A DNA stretch of 19,527 nucleotides, taken from NCBI GenBank assembly GCA_938049795.1, contig CALLCD010000215.1, positions 1 through 19,527 on the forward strand. Reading direction: 5' to 3'. A program made the position numbers and the translations under genes. Each line of letters opens with the position of its first letter. The stretch's first letter is position 1. The stretch comes from an uncultured Hyphomonadaceae bacterium (lineage in GTDB: Bacteria; Pseudomonadota; Alphaproteobacteria; Caulobacterales; Hyphomonadaceae). This document shows positions 1 to 7,403 of the stretch, piece after piece. The notes below the pieces were generated by a model, which did no database searches, had not been told where the DNA came from, and saw only the letters and a program-made list of their open reading frames with translations.

Positions 1-1
1 G

Positions 2-475
2 ACGCTGAGCGTCTTGCAGATCCAGAAAAGCGGCTATTCGCCGGATTCGGGGGTCGAGACGATTTTGACGGCACAGGCGAGCGAGGCGGGCAAGCGGTTT
101 GGCTATCTTGAAACGGCCGAACAGCAAATGGGCGCGCTGGCGGGCGGAACGCTTGAAGAACAGATCGAGGGGCTGGTGTTTACCGCTGAAACGCTCGATT
201 TGGGCACGGAGCTTTTGGGTACGCTGGTCGATGAATGGGCGGATGGTGATGTGGCAGGCTTGAGCGCAATTGTTGCCGATCCGACCTCGATTGGCGGGGC
301 GGATGCCTATCAGCGGCTTCTGGTGGACCGGAACGCGAACTGGGTGCCGCAAATCAAGGCGATGCTGGATGAGCCTGGCACACGTTTGATTGCGGTGGGC
401 GCGGCGCATCTGGCAGGGCCTGACAGTGTGGTGGGCATGCTACGGGCCAAAGGGCTCGACGTGGTGCGCCAATAG
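2..475 (+). CDS. TraB/GumN family protein, 3' end only
   Basis: The reading frame is open from the first complete codon of the window, so the start lies upstream and only about 157 C-terminal residues are visible. The visible segment has the hallmark stretch GYSPDSGVE followed by FGYLETAEQQ, and near the C terminus the conserved GAAHLAGPDSV segment that carries the family's second GXXH motif, then a short end at VVRQ. TraB/GumN (Tiki-related) proteins are predicted metal-dependent proteases or hydrolases, often exported; the signal peptide and first GXXH motif would be outside this window. Its substrate cannot be inferred. It runs convergent to the Smr-domain gene with only six bases between the stop codons, and I see no clear terminator there. 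Family assignment is confident; function is not established. Confidence 0.85.
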   Translation, partial: TLSVLQIQKSGYSPDSGVETILTAQASEAGKRFGYLETAEQQMGALAGGTLEEQIEGLVFTAETLDLGTELLGTLVDEWADGDVAGLSAIVADPTSIGGADAYQRLLVDRNANWVPQIKAMLDEPGTRLIAVGAAHLAGPDSVVGMLRAKGLDVVRQ

Positions 476-481
476 CGAGAT

Positions 482-1048
482 CTAGCGCGGGCGTTTGCGT
501 AGGAAGACGTAGAATGCGCCGGTGCCGCCGTGTTTCTGGTGGGCGCTGGCATAGCTTGAGGCGAGCGCGCGGACATCCTCGCGGGTTAGCCAATGCAAAA
601 AGCGCTGACGCAGAACGCCCTCCCCGCGCGCGCCTTTGCCAGTGATAACCAAGACACATTTGCTGCGGGCGGCTTGATGCTGGCGGAGGAAGCTCAGGAA
701 GGCGCGTTCGGCGCTTGATTGGGTGTGGCCGTGCAGGTCGAGGGTTCCGGCGATTTCCATTTGGCCGCGACGGACTTTGCGTTCGGTGCCGCGATTTGGG
801 ACTGTGTTTGTGGCGGGCGGTTTGATTGGCTTGCGGGCTTCGGCGGCGAAGATGGCGAGCGGGTGGCGGAGTGGGCCTTTGTCGGGTTTGGTGGCGGGTT
901 TCGGCTTTGGCGCGGCGCGGGGGGCGGACGACAAAAACAGGTCAAGGTCTGTCATGTCGGGCAGTTCGGCTTCGGCGCGGGCGCGGACGGATTTTGCCAC
1001 GCCGGTCCAGGCGCGTTTCTCGTCCGGTTTGAGCTGGCGTCCGGACAT
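482..1048 (-). CDS. Smr-domain protein (putative nuclease)
   Basis: This 188-residue protein has a basic, Ala/Pro/Lys-rich N-terminal half of low complexity (about residues 40-95) and a C-terminal Smr domain. The domain shows LDLHGH at 103-108, ITGKG at 135-139 and GGTGAFYV at 174-181, which are the three conserved Smr signatures. Smr domains bind or nick nucleic acid; related bacterial proteins act on collided ribosomes or branched DNA, but this stand-alone alphaproteobacterial type has no assigned substrate that I can infer. The ATG start gives MSGRQLKPDEKRAW. It sits three bases downstream of the mltA stop codon, so it is probably the last gene of the Tim44-like/mltA/smr transcript. Confidence 0.85.
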   Translation of the reverse strand: MSGRQLKPDEKRAWTGVAKSVRARAEAELPDMTDLDLFLSSAPRAAPKPKPATKPDKGPLRHPLAIFAAEARKPIKPPATNTVPNRGTERKVRRGQMEIAGTLDLHGHTQSSAERAFLSFLRQHQAARSKCVLVITGKGARGEGVLRQRFLHWLTREDVRALASSYASAHQKHGGTGAFYVFLRKRPR

Positions 1049-1051
1049 GGG

Positions 1052-2365
1052 CTAGCTTTCCGGCGCGGCGCGGTCGATCAGACGGGCGGCGACAGCGCGC
1101 GGCAGGAAAGCCCACATGCGGCCCGGGGCGTTTTGGGTGCCTGCGCGTCTGCCCGCTTCGTCGCCGGTTCCGAAATAGATGTCTCCGCGCACCCTGCCCT
1201 TGATTGCGCCGCCCGTATCCTGCCCGATCAACAGGCCGGACCAGTCACCGCCGAGCCCGGGGGATGTGGTGGTGATGAAGAAGGGAACGCCGAGCGCGTT
1301 GAGGCTCGGGTCAATTGCCATCGAGCCGAGCGGGGTGAGCGGGACCGTATGTGCGCCGACGGGGCCGAGGGCGGGGTCCCCGATGGGGACGGGATGGAAG
1401 AAGACGAAGCGGGGATTGTGGTTCATGGCGCGTTGGGCATCTTCACGGGGGACGCGGTCCATCCAGGCGCGAATGCCTTGCATGGAGGCTTCCCCGCGCG
1501 TGATCTCGCCGCGCTCGAGCAAATAGTTTGCCGTCGAGCCGAAGCGCTGGCCATTATGGGCGGCATAGGCGGCGCGGATGGTGGAGCCATCTTCGAAGAC
1601 GAGCCGGCCGGAGCCTTGGATCTGGAGGAAGAACACGTCGGCGGGATGGGCGTAGCCGAGCGCGTTGCGGGTTTCGAGCGCGATGTCGGCGCGGGGCGGA
1701 TAAGGTCTAAGCGCGCCATTGGGCAATCTTTGTGCGGGGACTTTGCGGCCAGGTGCGCCACCGAGCTCCGAGCGGTCAACCTGGACGAGATCATCTGGGA
1801 GACCGGGAACAGGCTGGGTGTAGGGATATTGGGGGGTGCGGCGGGCGGTGATTTGCGGTTCGAAATAGCCAGTAAATTTTGGGGTGCCCTCGCCCGGCAT
1901 AATTTCAAGCGGGGTGAACAGGGCTTCGAAGACAAGGCGGGCGCTGGCGGCGTCGGAGACTGTGTCGAGCGCGGCGCAGGCGCCGGTCCACTCGCCTATT
2001 GTTCCGGCATAGTCCACACGTCTTGATATGGGGGCCTCGGGCGCGCGGGATGACCATAGTTCACACGTGCGGGCGAAGGCTTCGGCGGCTGGGAGTAGAT
2101 TGGCGGTGTCCCAGCCGGGCAAGGTGTTAAAGGGGACAGGGCGCGGGAACGGTGCGGGGGCCTGGACCAGTTCGGGGTCTGTTGAGCCTGGTTCGGAGAT
2201 GGGCTCAGTAATGGGGGCGGTCTGACCTGCGACATCCGGTTCAGACGGCGGCACTGGCGGTGTCGAGACACATGCGCCCAAGGCCAGCAGCAGGCAAGCG
2301 GCTGATTTCGCCAGAGGGGTTAGCGCCGGGCCGAGCGCGCGATTATGATGCGGTTTCCACATCAT
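1052..2365 (-). CDS. mltA: Membrane-bound lytic murein transglycosylase A, lipoprotein
   Basis: The product cleaves the glycan strands of peptidoglycan, leaving 1,6-anhydromuramyl ends, and should be anchored in the outer membrane. The start is placed at the first of two adjacent ATG codons at 2365, because this puts a hydrophobic stretch with lipobox LGAC directly after it (lipidated Cys about residue 32); the open frame continues upstream to 2452 but would bury the signal sequence. The MltA core is clear: FTGYFEP, DVFFLQIQGSGR, AAHNGQ, and IGQDTGGAIKGRVRGDIYFG, whose Asp (about residue 383) corresponds to the catalytic Asp of the family. Length, 437 residues, is typical of alphaproteobacterial MltA. 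The start overlaps the end of the Tim44-like gene by 23 bases, suggesting translational coupling. Start choice between 2365 and 2362 is uncertain. Confidence 0.92.
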   Translation of the reverse strand: MMWKPHHNRALGPALTPLAKSAACLLLALGACVSTPPVPPSEPDVAGQTAPITEPISEPGSTDPELVQAPAPFPRPVPFNTLPGWDTANLLPAAEAFARTCELWSSRAPEAPISRRVDYAGTIGEWTGACAALDTVSDAASARLVFEALFTPLEIMPGEGTPKFTGYFEPQITARRTPQYPYTQPVPGLPDDLVQVDRSELGGAPGRKVPAQRLPNGALRPYPPRADIALETRNALGYAHPADVFFLQIQGSGRLVFEDGSTIRAAYAAHNGQRFGSTANYLLERGEITRGEASMQGIRAWMDRVPREDAQRAMNHNPRFVFFHPVPIGDPALGPVGAHTVPLTPLGSMAIDPSLNALGVPFFITTTSPGLGGDWSGLLIGQDTGGAIKGRVRGDIYFGTGDEAGRRAGTQNAPGRMWAFLPRAVAARLIDRAAPES

Positions 2366-2945
2366 CAAGCAGCCAGTTCGGATCGGAGCTTTTGACATTG
2401 CGCTTGAAGGTCCAGATGTCACGCGCGGTGCGGGTGTTGACGCCATCGCCAAGCTCGGCCTCGTAGCGGATCATGACGCGGGCGGTGGTGCCGTCCAGTT
2501 CGGCGTCGTCAATCTCGAGCTTGCGGATGCGCAGGAGTTCATAGGGGTCGATTTTGGCCAGTTCGCGCGCTTCGATGGCTTCGATCCAAGGCTCATAGAC
2601 ATCATCATCGAGCAAAGGTTTAAGCGCTTTGCGGTCGCCGCGTGCAAATGCGCCGAGGATCATTTCATAGGCCGCGCGTGCGCCGCGTTCGAAGGTTTCG
2701 GGGTCGAAAGTCTTGTCGGCGGAGTAGATGGCTTCGAGACCGGCGGCGGCGGGGCCGGTGAAGGCGGGGCGTAGATGGGTCGGCCGTGGCGGTACTTCTG
2801 ATTGGGCGGGTCTGTCTTGCCGCGGTCGGCTGGCGACGCGTTCGCGCGTGCGGCCATTTGGAGGGCCATCATCGCGGCCAAGTGCCACGTAAAGACGGCT
2901 CAAAACGAACAGGGCTATGGCGGCGGTAATTAGAACTTCGATCAC
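2343..2945 (-). CDS. Tim44-like (TimA-type) membrane-anchored protein
   Basis: This 200-residue protein starts with one hydrophobic helix (about residues 3-22, IEVLITAAIALFVLSRLYVAL), then a charged, proline-rich linker, then a Tim44-like domain from about residue 78 with FERGARAAYEMILGAFARGD and LKPLLDDDVYEPW. Mitochondrial Tim44 tethers Hsp70 to the import channel; the bacterial homologues have the same fold, but their role is only inferred. The start codon is GTG at 2945, since no in-frame ATG lies just upstream. It is the first gene of a minus-strand group with mltA and smr, and it diverges from secB, a protein-export chaperone gene. That neighbourhood would fit a role in membrane or envelope protein traffic, but this is inference. 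It overlaps mltA by 23 bases. Confidence 0.85.
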   Translation of the reverse strand: MIEVLITAAIALFVLSRLYVALGRDDGPPNGRTRERVASRPRQDRPAQSEVPPRPTHLRPAFTGPAAAGLEAIYSADKTFDPETFERGARAAYEMILGAFARGDRKALKPLLDDDVYEPWIEAIEARELAKIDPYELLRIRKLEIDDAELDGTTARVMIRYEAELGDGVNTRTARDIWTFKRNVKSSDPNWLLDDVETAS

Positions 2946-2969
2946 AGGTCGGCACTTCGCATAATTGTT

Positions 2970-2996
2970 TTGACTTTTGTCTATATAGATAAGTCA
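2970..2996. promoter_or_regulatory. Inverted repeat between divergent Tim44-like gene and secB
   Basis: The 123-base divergent gap contains outer arms TGACTT (2971-2976) and AAGTCA (2991-2996) flanking a perfect 10-base palindrome TCTATATAGA (2980-2989). The arms sit three bases and one base away from the core, so the symmetry is slightly off. The element is much more AT-rich than its surroundings. It overlaps a TTGACT -35-like hexamer on the plus strand, but no matching -10 lies at 16-18 bases. It could be an operator or part of a promoter for either gene; no known regulator is recognised. Confidence 0.3.
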
Positions 2997-3068
2997 CCGA
3001 CCGCGCCAGCACCATTGCACCGCAATCGGCCTCATGTTACGCGCTCGGTTTTATTTATGTGAGGTAAC

Positions 3069-3566
3069 ATGGCTGAAAATCAACCCGATCCCGCCGGAAC
3101 CCAACCCCCTGCTGCGCCCCAAGGACCGAGTATTCGCGTCGTATCGCAGTATATCAAGGATTTGTCCTTCGAGAATCCGGGGATTACCAGCCCACAGACA
3201 CAGCCAAATATTGATCTGGGCATTGATGTTGGAGCCACCGCGCATGCCGGCGGCGAGAACCTGTATGAAGTGTCTTTGCGGATGCAGGCCAAAGCGCTGG
3301 CGGGCGAGAAAGTCCTGTTTATGCTGGAGCTGGACTATGCCGGCCTGTTCCAACTGCAAAGTTTCAAGAATGAAGAGATGGAAGCGGCGTTGCTCATCGA
3401 ATGCCCGCGCCAGATTTTCCCCTTTGCCCGCCGGATTATCTCCGACATTACGCGCGATGGCGGGTTCCCGCCGCTATTGGTGGACCCGATTGATTTCCGC
3501 GCGCTTTACATCACACAGAAACAGCGTCAGGCGGCTGCGCCCGATGATGCGCCGCAAACAGCCTGA
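3069..3566 (+). CDS. secB: Protein-export chaperone SecB
   Basis: SecB is a cytoplasmic tetrameric chaperone that holds precursor proteins unfolded and delivers them to SecA for Sec-dependent export. The 165-residue protein has the family core SQYIKDLSFENP, a middle region VLFMLELDYAGLFQLQ, and LLIECPRQIFPFARRIISDITRDGGFPPLLVDPIDF, which is the most conserved SecB segment. The N terminus (about 20 residues) and C terminus are Pro/Ala/Gln-rich and unconserved, as usual in alphaproteobacteria. The ATG at 3069 is preceded by a good Shine-Dalgarno GAGGT at 3061-3065. It is a single plus-strand gene between two minus-strand groups: divergent from the Tim44-like gene and convergent with dnaQ, 21 bases apart. 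No frame damage is seen. Confidence 0.97.
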   Translation: MAENQPDPAGTQPPAAPQGPSIRVVSQYIKDLSFENPGITSPQTQPNIDLGIDVGATAHAGGENLYEVSLRMQAKALAGEKVLFMLELDYAGLFQLQSFKNEEMEAALLIECPRQIFPFARRIISDITRDGGFPPLLVDPIDFRALYITQKQRQAAAPDDAPQTA

Positions 3567-3587
3567 TTGGGGTTTGAGGGCGCAAGC

Positions 3588-4289
3588 CTAGCTGTTGTGT
3601 TTGTTCCAGAGCGGGGTTTCGCCGAGCGTTTCGATGTGGGCGCGGTGGGCCGCTTCTTCGCTGGCCAATAGGCGCGGGGGGAGCGGTTTGGCGCGTCTTT
3701 TGGCGGGCGTGCGGGCGGTGCGTGTGTCTTTGGCTGGTCCATCAAACGCAAAAGCTCGGGCGCGTCCGCCGAGCAGTTCGAGGTAGACGGTTGCCAGCAA
3801 TTGCGCATCGAGCAAAGCGCCGTGCAGCGTCCTCGACTGTAGGGACACATCGAAGCGTTTGCACAGGGCGTCAAGCGAGGCGGGCGCGCCGGGGAATTTC
3901 TTCTTGGCCATAGCGACCGTGTCTATCCAGCGGATGGCGGGGACGGGTTTGCGACCACAGCGTTCAAGTTCGGCGTTTAGGAAGCCACGGTCAAAGGCGG
4001 CATTGTGGGCGACCAGTGTGGCGTCGCCGAGAAACTCCATAAAGGCGTCTACGACTTCGGGCGCATCGAAATGGGGCTGGTCGGCGAGCATTTCATCGGT
4101 GATGCCGGTGATGCGGATGGTGGCTTCGGAGACTTTGCGGCGGGGGTTTACGAGCTGGCGGAAGGTTTTGCCCGTGGGGATATGATTGATCAGTTCGACC
4201 GCGCCCAGTTCGACAACCCGGTCTTCGCCGTTAAAGTCAAACCCTGTGGTTTCGGTGTCGAAGGCAATTTCGCGGATCGTCTCGGTCAT
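3588..4289 (-). CDS. dnaQ: DNA polymerase III epsilon subunit (3'-5' proofreading exonuclease)
   Basis: This subunit of the replicative polymerase core removes misincorporated bases. All exonuclease motifs are present: Exo I FDTETTG with the metal-binding Asp and Glu at about residues 11 and 13, Exo II HNAAFDRGFL with Asp 100, and Exo III HGALLDAQLLA with His 156 and Asp 161. The remaining 65 residues form the tail that in this family binds the alpha subunit; here it is basic and Arg/Ala/Pro-rich. At 233 residues the length is normal. The ATG at 4289 follows the coaE stop after three bases, so it is the last gene of the minus-strand operon leading from the origin side through maf, aroE and coaE. 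Confidence 0.96.
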   Translation of the reverse strand: MTETIREIAFDTETTGFDFNGEDRVVELGAVELINHIPTGKTFRQLVNPRRKVSEATIRITGITDEMLADQPHFDAPEVVDAFMEFLGDATLVAHNAAFDRGFLNAELERCGRKPVPAIRWIDTVAMAKKKFPGAPASLDALCKRFDVSLQSRTLHGALLDAQLLATVYLELLGGRARAFAFDGPAKDTRTARTPAKRRAKPLPPRLLASEEAAHRAHIETLGETPLWNKHNS

Positions 4290-4292
4290 GGG

Positions 4293-4892
4293 TCAGTCCT
4301 CGTCTGGCTTGCTGAGAAGCTCTATCATAGCGGCGACGTGCGCGCGGGTGAATTCAAAGCCAAAAGCTGTGGATATGATGAAATCGGCGCGGGTGCGTTT
4401 TTCGGCGTCAGGGGTCTGTTTGGCGAGGATAGCGTCGAAGGCTTCGGGGGTCATGCCATCTCGGGCGAGGACGCGGGCGCGCTGGACCTCGGCGGGTGCC
4501 GTGACGACGGCGACATGATCGACACGCCCCTCCCCGCCGGTCTCGAACAGGAGCGGAATGTCGAGCACGATGAGCGGCGCGCCGGAGGCTTCGGCCTTCG
4601 CGCGGAAATCAAGCTGGCTCTGGCCGACAAGGGGGTGGACGATGGCGTTGAGCCGGGTCAAGGCGTCCGGATCGGCGAGCACAATGTCGCGCAGGCGGGC
4701 GCGGTCTATGGCGCCATCGATGATCGCATCGGGAAATACGGCGCCGACCGGCTCGACCGCTGCGCCGCCTTTGACATAAAGCGCGTGGACGGCAGCGTCG
4801 GCGTCATAGACGGGCACACCGGCGTCTGCGAACATGGCGGCGGTGGCGGATTTGCCCATGCCGATGGAGCCGGTTAATCCGAGACGTTTCAT
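4293..4892 (-). CDS. coaE: Dephospho-CoA kinase
   Basis: CoaE phosphorylates the 3'-hydroxyl of dephospho-CoA with ATP, the last step of coenzyme A synthesis. The 199-residue protein opens with MKRLGLTGSIGMGKS, whose GSIGMGKS (residues 8-15) is the P-loop, followed by the conserved YDADAAVHALY of the CoA-binding region. Further conserved segments are ALTRLNAIVHPLV, VLDIPLLFETG and a late RADFIISTAF. The start at 4892 fits the family exactly because the P-loop begins only a few residues in. A purine-rich stretch about nine bases upstream (AAAGGGAAG) can serve as its ribosome binding site. It lies 94 bases downstream of aroE, a gap otherwise filled by a 33-codon ORF, and three bases upstream of dnaQ. 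Confidence 0.96.
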   Translation of the reverse strand: MKRLGLTGSIGMGKSATAAMFADAGVPVYDADAAVHALYVKGGAAVEPVGAVFPDAIIDGAIDRARLRDIVLADPDALTRLNAIVHPLVGQSQLDFRAKAEASGAPLIVLDIPLLFETGGEGRVDHVAVVTAPAEVQRARVLARDGMTPEAFDAILAKQTPDAEKRTRADFIISTAFGFEFTRAHVAAMIELLSKPDED

Positions 4893-4990
4893 ATTTGCGC
4901 TTCCCTTTGCTTGACCCTAGCCTGTTCGCAGCCTGTTCCCAAGACTGCCGCTTGGTGTTCCCATTGTGCGGCGGCAAGCGGATGGATCAT
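4889..4990 (-). CDS. Possible 33-residue ORF coupled to aroE and coaE
   Basis: This is a candidate small gene, not recognised by similarity. An ATG at 4990 overlaps the aroE TGA in an ATGA junction. The frame runs 33 codons without a stop and ends in a TGA that overlaps the coaE ATG in a second ATGA junction. Its predicted product begins MIHPLAAAQWEHQ and ends KQREAQI; it has one Cys and no hydrophobic segment or motif. Other junctions in the same operon use the same ATGA overlap, which makes translation by re-initiation plausible. It may only serve to carry ribosomes across the gap to coaE. The alternative is a chance open frame in a spacer. Confidence 0.4.
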   Translation of the reverse strand: MIHPLAAAQWEHQAAVLGTGCEQARVKQREAQI

Positions 4991-5820
4991 GACAGGGCGT
5001 CCAATGTGCGGCGGCCGCGGGTGAGGCCGGTTTTGATGTCTGGCATGATTGCGTACCAGCGCTCGAAAGCGAAGGCGGCTTGGTAGACCAACATTTGCAA
5101 TCCATCCTCAGCCTGCCATCCGGTGGCTGATGCGGCGGTGATGATGGGTTTTGCGGGTGGTCCGTAGGAGAGATCGTAGAATAAGCGGCCTTGCCCTGCG
5201 CCGAGGTCCAAAGTGCCGCCCTGATGGCCGAGGCTGGTTGTGTTCACGACGATATCGGCTGTTTTGGCCTGTTCGAGGCCGGATTCGAGAGTGACGGCTT
5301 TATGGTTGGGCGGGGTTGCCGGATCAGCATATTGGGAGATGAGGGCCTCAGCGCGGGCGAATGTCCGGTTGGCTAGGAGGATGGATGCACCTTCTGAATG
5401 CAGGGCATGGACGACTGCGCGGGCCGAGCCCCCTGCCCCAAGCACGAGCACGCGCTGTCCTTTGAGCGGAGCGGTGAGCAGACCGGACAGAGCGGCAAGG
5501 AAGCCCGGCGCATCGGTGTTGTCGGCATGCCAGTGGCCGTCGCCCGGACGCCATAGCGTGTTGGCGGCTCCGATGGCGCGGGCGCGCGGAGTGGCAGTTT
5601 TGGCGATGGCTAACGCGCCTTCCTTATGGGGCATGGTGACGTTTAGGCCACGTGCGCCGCGTCGGGCGAGGGTTTCAAGTCCGCCGGTCAGATCACTGGC
5701 AGGCACTTGTAGTGCAAAGTATTCCGCATCGAGCCGGTGGTCGCGCATCCAGCCATTGTGGATGCGCGGGGAGAGCGAATGGGCAATCGGGTCGCCGATG
5801 ACGCCGTAGAGCCTGGTCAT
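4987..5820 (-). CDS. aroE: Shikimate dehydrogenase (NADP+)
   Basis: AroE reduces 3-dehydroshikimate to shikimate in aromatic amino acid and chorismate synthesis. The 277-residue protein has the substrate-binding SLSPRIHN (residues 15-22), the catalytic Lys in NVTMPHKEGAL (Lys 66), the paired Asp in NTDAPGF (Asp 103), the nucleotide-binding GAGGSAR (128-134) and NRT at 151-153, which is typical of NADP specificity. The C-terminal MLVYQAAFAFERW is the usual family ending region. The ATG at 5820 overlaps the maf stop as ATGA. Its own stop overlaps the ATG of a 33-codon ORF in the same way. All key residues are present. Confidence 0.96.
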   Translation of the reverse strand: MTRLYGVIGDPIAHSLSPRIHNGWMRDHRLDAEYFALQVPASDLTGGLETLARRGARGLNVTMPHKEGALAIAKTATPRARAIGAANTLWRPGDGHWHADNTDAPGFLAALSGLLTAPLKGQRVLVLGAGGSARAVVHALHSEGASILLANRTFARAEALISQYADPATPPNHKAVTLESGLEQAKTADIVVNTTSLGHQGGTLDLGAGQGRLFYDLSYGPPAKPIITAASATGWQAEDGLQMLVYQAAFAFERWYAIMPDIKTGLTRGRRTLDALS

Positions 5821-6416
5821 GTGTCTATCAATTGGCGGACGCGCAAATAGTCCAGAAGCGGCAGGAGCGGCAGGCCGAGGATTGAGAAATAGTCGCCCTC
5901 AATAGATGAAAATAGCTGGATTCCGCTTGATTCGAGCTGATAAGCGCCGACGGTTTGCAGTATCTCCTCCCCTGCCCCGGCTAAGTATGCGGTGATGAAC
6001 TCAGCCGAAAGCGGCCGCATGGTGAGTTTTGGGCGGGCGAGATGGCGCCAGACGATTTTGCCATGTTCGGCCACGGTGATTGCGGTTTCAAGGTGGTGGC
6101 TCTGGCCGGACAGGGCTTCGAGCGTCGTGCGGGCGTCGGCCATGTCTTTGGGTTTGTCAAAAGCGCGCGGGCCGAGCGAGAGCATCTGGTCGCCGCCAAT
6201 AACGAGCCCTGCCCTGCCCGACGAGATTTTGACGGCTTTGAGCTCGGCAAGCTGCATGGCCTGATCGCGGATGGGCATATTGTCCGCGCGCATCCCGTTG
6301 CGGATACTCTCTTCGTCGATCAGGGGTTTGACGGCTTCGGCGGGAACACCGGCATTGGCGAGGAGTGCGCGGCGGCTGGCGCTGCCGGAGGCGAGGATGA
6401 GATCTGGCGCGCTCAT
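5817..6416 (-). CDS. maf: Maf family nucleotide pyrophosphatase
   Basis: Maf proteins hydrolyse nucleoside triphosphates, including modified or non-canonical ones, to monophosphates; some affect septum formation. The chosen ATG at 6416 gives MSAPDLILASGSASRRALL, which is the family N terminus, and makes an ATGA overlap with the upstream regulator gene. The open frame extends a further 39 codons upstream, but that part is out-of-frame sequence of the neighbour. Conserved features are ASGSASRRALL (residues 9-19), the catalytic-type GGDQML (Asp 76) and EGDYFSILGLPLLPLLDYL near the end. The 199-residue length is normal. Whether it prefers dTTP/UTP or 7-methyl-GTP cannot be told reliably from what I see. 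Confidence 0.92.
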   Translation of the reverse strand: MSAPDLILASGSASRRALLANAGVPAEAVKPLIDEESIRNGMRADNMPIRDQAMQLAELKAVKISSGRAGLVIGGDQMLSLGPRAFDKPKDMADARTTLEALSGQSHHLETAITVAEHGKIVWRHLARPKLTMRPLSAEFITAYLAGAGEEILQTVGAYQLESSGIQLFSSIEGDYFSILGLPLLPLLDYLRVRQLIDT

Positions 6417-7231
6417 TTGCGATACTCGTTGAGCTTGTTGAAAATGGCGGCGGCGGTTTCTTCGACCGAGCGGCGGGAGACATCGATGATTGGCCAGTTC
6501 TTGCTCTGATAGAGCCTGGCTGCGTCGGTGCATTCGGCGCGGATGGCGCGCTCGTCGACATAGTCGGTCTGGGCATGCTCATTCAGGGCGAGCAGTCTTT
6601 GCTGGCGGATCTGCATCAGGCGTTCGGGGCTGATTTTGAGGCCGATGATCAGCGGGCGGGTGACCTCGTCGAGAATGGCCGGCGGCGGGACGCCGGGCAC
6701 GAGCGGAATATTGCCTGCGCGCACACCGCGATTGCCGAGATAGACGCAAGTGGGGGTTTTCGAGGTGCGGCTGATTCCGACCAGAATGACATCGGCCTCG
6801 CGCAAACCTTCGACGTTTTGGCCGTCATCATGGGCGAGGGAGAAATTGAGCGCTTCCATCCGGTCGAAATAGTTTGTGTCGAGCCGGTGCTGGCTGGCGG
6901 TGGAATCGTTGGCCGACATGCCCAGATGCCGGCTGAGCATGTGGACGGCCTGATCGAGCACGGGCAGTGTCGGGATGCCGCGCTTGCGGCAAAAGCTGAT
7001 GAGTTGGGCGCGCAGCTCTTCATTGGCGATGGTGTACCAGACGACGCCTGGGGCGCCTTCAATCTCGTCGATGACACGGGCAAGCTGGCGTTCGGAGCGG
7101 ACGAGGTAGTAATTGTGCTCAAGCGGCTGGACATTCGAGAACTGGGCGGAGGCGGCGCGCATGACCGCGTTCAATGTCTCCCCTGTCGCATCGGAAACGA
7201 GGTGGATGTTGTAGTAGATGCACAGGCCCAT
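6413..7231 (-). CDS. Bifunctional pyruvate phosphate dikinase / PEP synthase regulatory protein (PPSR/PDRP family)
   Basis: This family is an unusual ADP-dependent Ser/Thr kinase and Pi-dependent phosphorylase that switches pyruvate,phosphate dikinase or PEP synthase off and on. The 272-residue protein begins MGLCIYYNIHLVSDATGETL, the family N terminus, and has the P-loop-like GISRTSKTPT at residues 152-161 and GLKISPERL further on. The frame stays open 44 codons upstream, but the start at 7231 matches the family and has AGGGAAAG ahead of it. It is the first gene of the operon into maf (ATGA overlap), aroE, coaE and dnaQ. It is the homologue of Rickettsia RP001, which flanks the origin opposite hemE in Rickettsia and Caulobacter. 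Dikinase versus synthase as target cannot be decided here. Confidence 0.93.
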   Translation of the reverse strand: MGLCIYYNIHLVSDATGETLNAVMRAASAQFSNVQPLEHNYYLVRSERQLARVIDEIEGAPGVVWYTIANEELRAQLISFCRKRGIPTLPVLDQAVHMLSRHLGMSANDSTASQHRLDTNYFDRMEALNFSLAHDDGQNVEGLREADVILVGISRTSKTPTCVYLGNRGVRAGNIPLVPGVPPPAILDEVTRPLIIGLKISPERLMQIRQQRLLALNEHAQTDYVDERAIRAECTDAARLYQSKNWPIIDVSRRSVEETAAAIFNKLNEYRK

Positions 7232-7292
7232 TCGCTGTCTTTCCCTTGTTTGTTCCCAAGAGATGCCCTTATCCCCGCTTGCGGGCAAGGCT

Positions 7293-7301
7293 TGTGTATA
7301 G
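7293..7301 (-). promoter_or_regulatory. DnaA box, near-consensus
   Basis: Read on the minus strand this is CTATACACA, one mismatch (first base) from TTATNCACA. It lies only two bases from the next DnaA box, so the pair may bind DnaA together. It sits in the leader of the PPSR-family gene. Confidence 0.45.
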
Positions 7302-7303
7302 CC

Positions 7304-7312
7304 TGTGAATAA
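7304..7312 (-). promoter_or_regulatory. DnaA box
   Basis: Read on the minus strand this is TTATTCACA, a full match to the TTATNCACA consensus. It is paired with the weaker box at 7293-7301 in the same orientation, on the regulator-gene side of the origin gap. A further weak match, TTATCCCCG, lies at 7269-7277 on the plus strand. Confidence 0.65.
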
Positions 7313-7403
7313 ATCAGTTGTGAGGAATGGACCAGAATTTCTGCACAGGTTGGGGATTCCCACCGGCGATGTTCTGGGTCTGGTCTGGTGGGATTGGAAA
7401 AGA

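Noticed and set aside
719..2026. 435-codon plus-strand open frame opposite smr and mltA
   Set aside because: Gly/Ala/Glu-rich with no motif; it is antisense to two genes with clear family motifs. Long antisense frames arise here from the strongly biased third codon positions.
4005..4877. 290-codon plus-strand open frame opposite coaE and dnaQ
   Set aside because: Antisense to two confident genes, Gly/Asp-rich, no recognisable domain.
6417..6533. 39-residue N-terminal extension of Maf
   Set aside because: Reads through the regulator gene in another frame and is unlike Maf; the start at 6416 gives the family N terminus and an ATGA junction.
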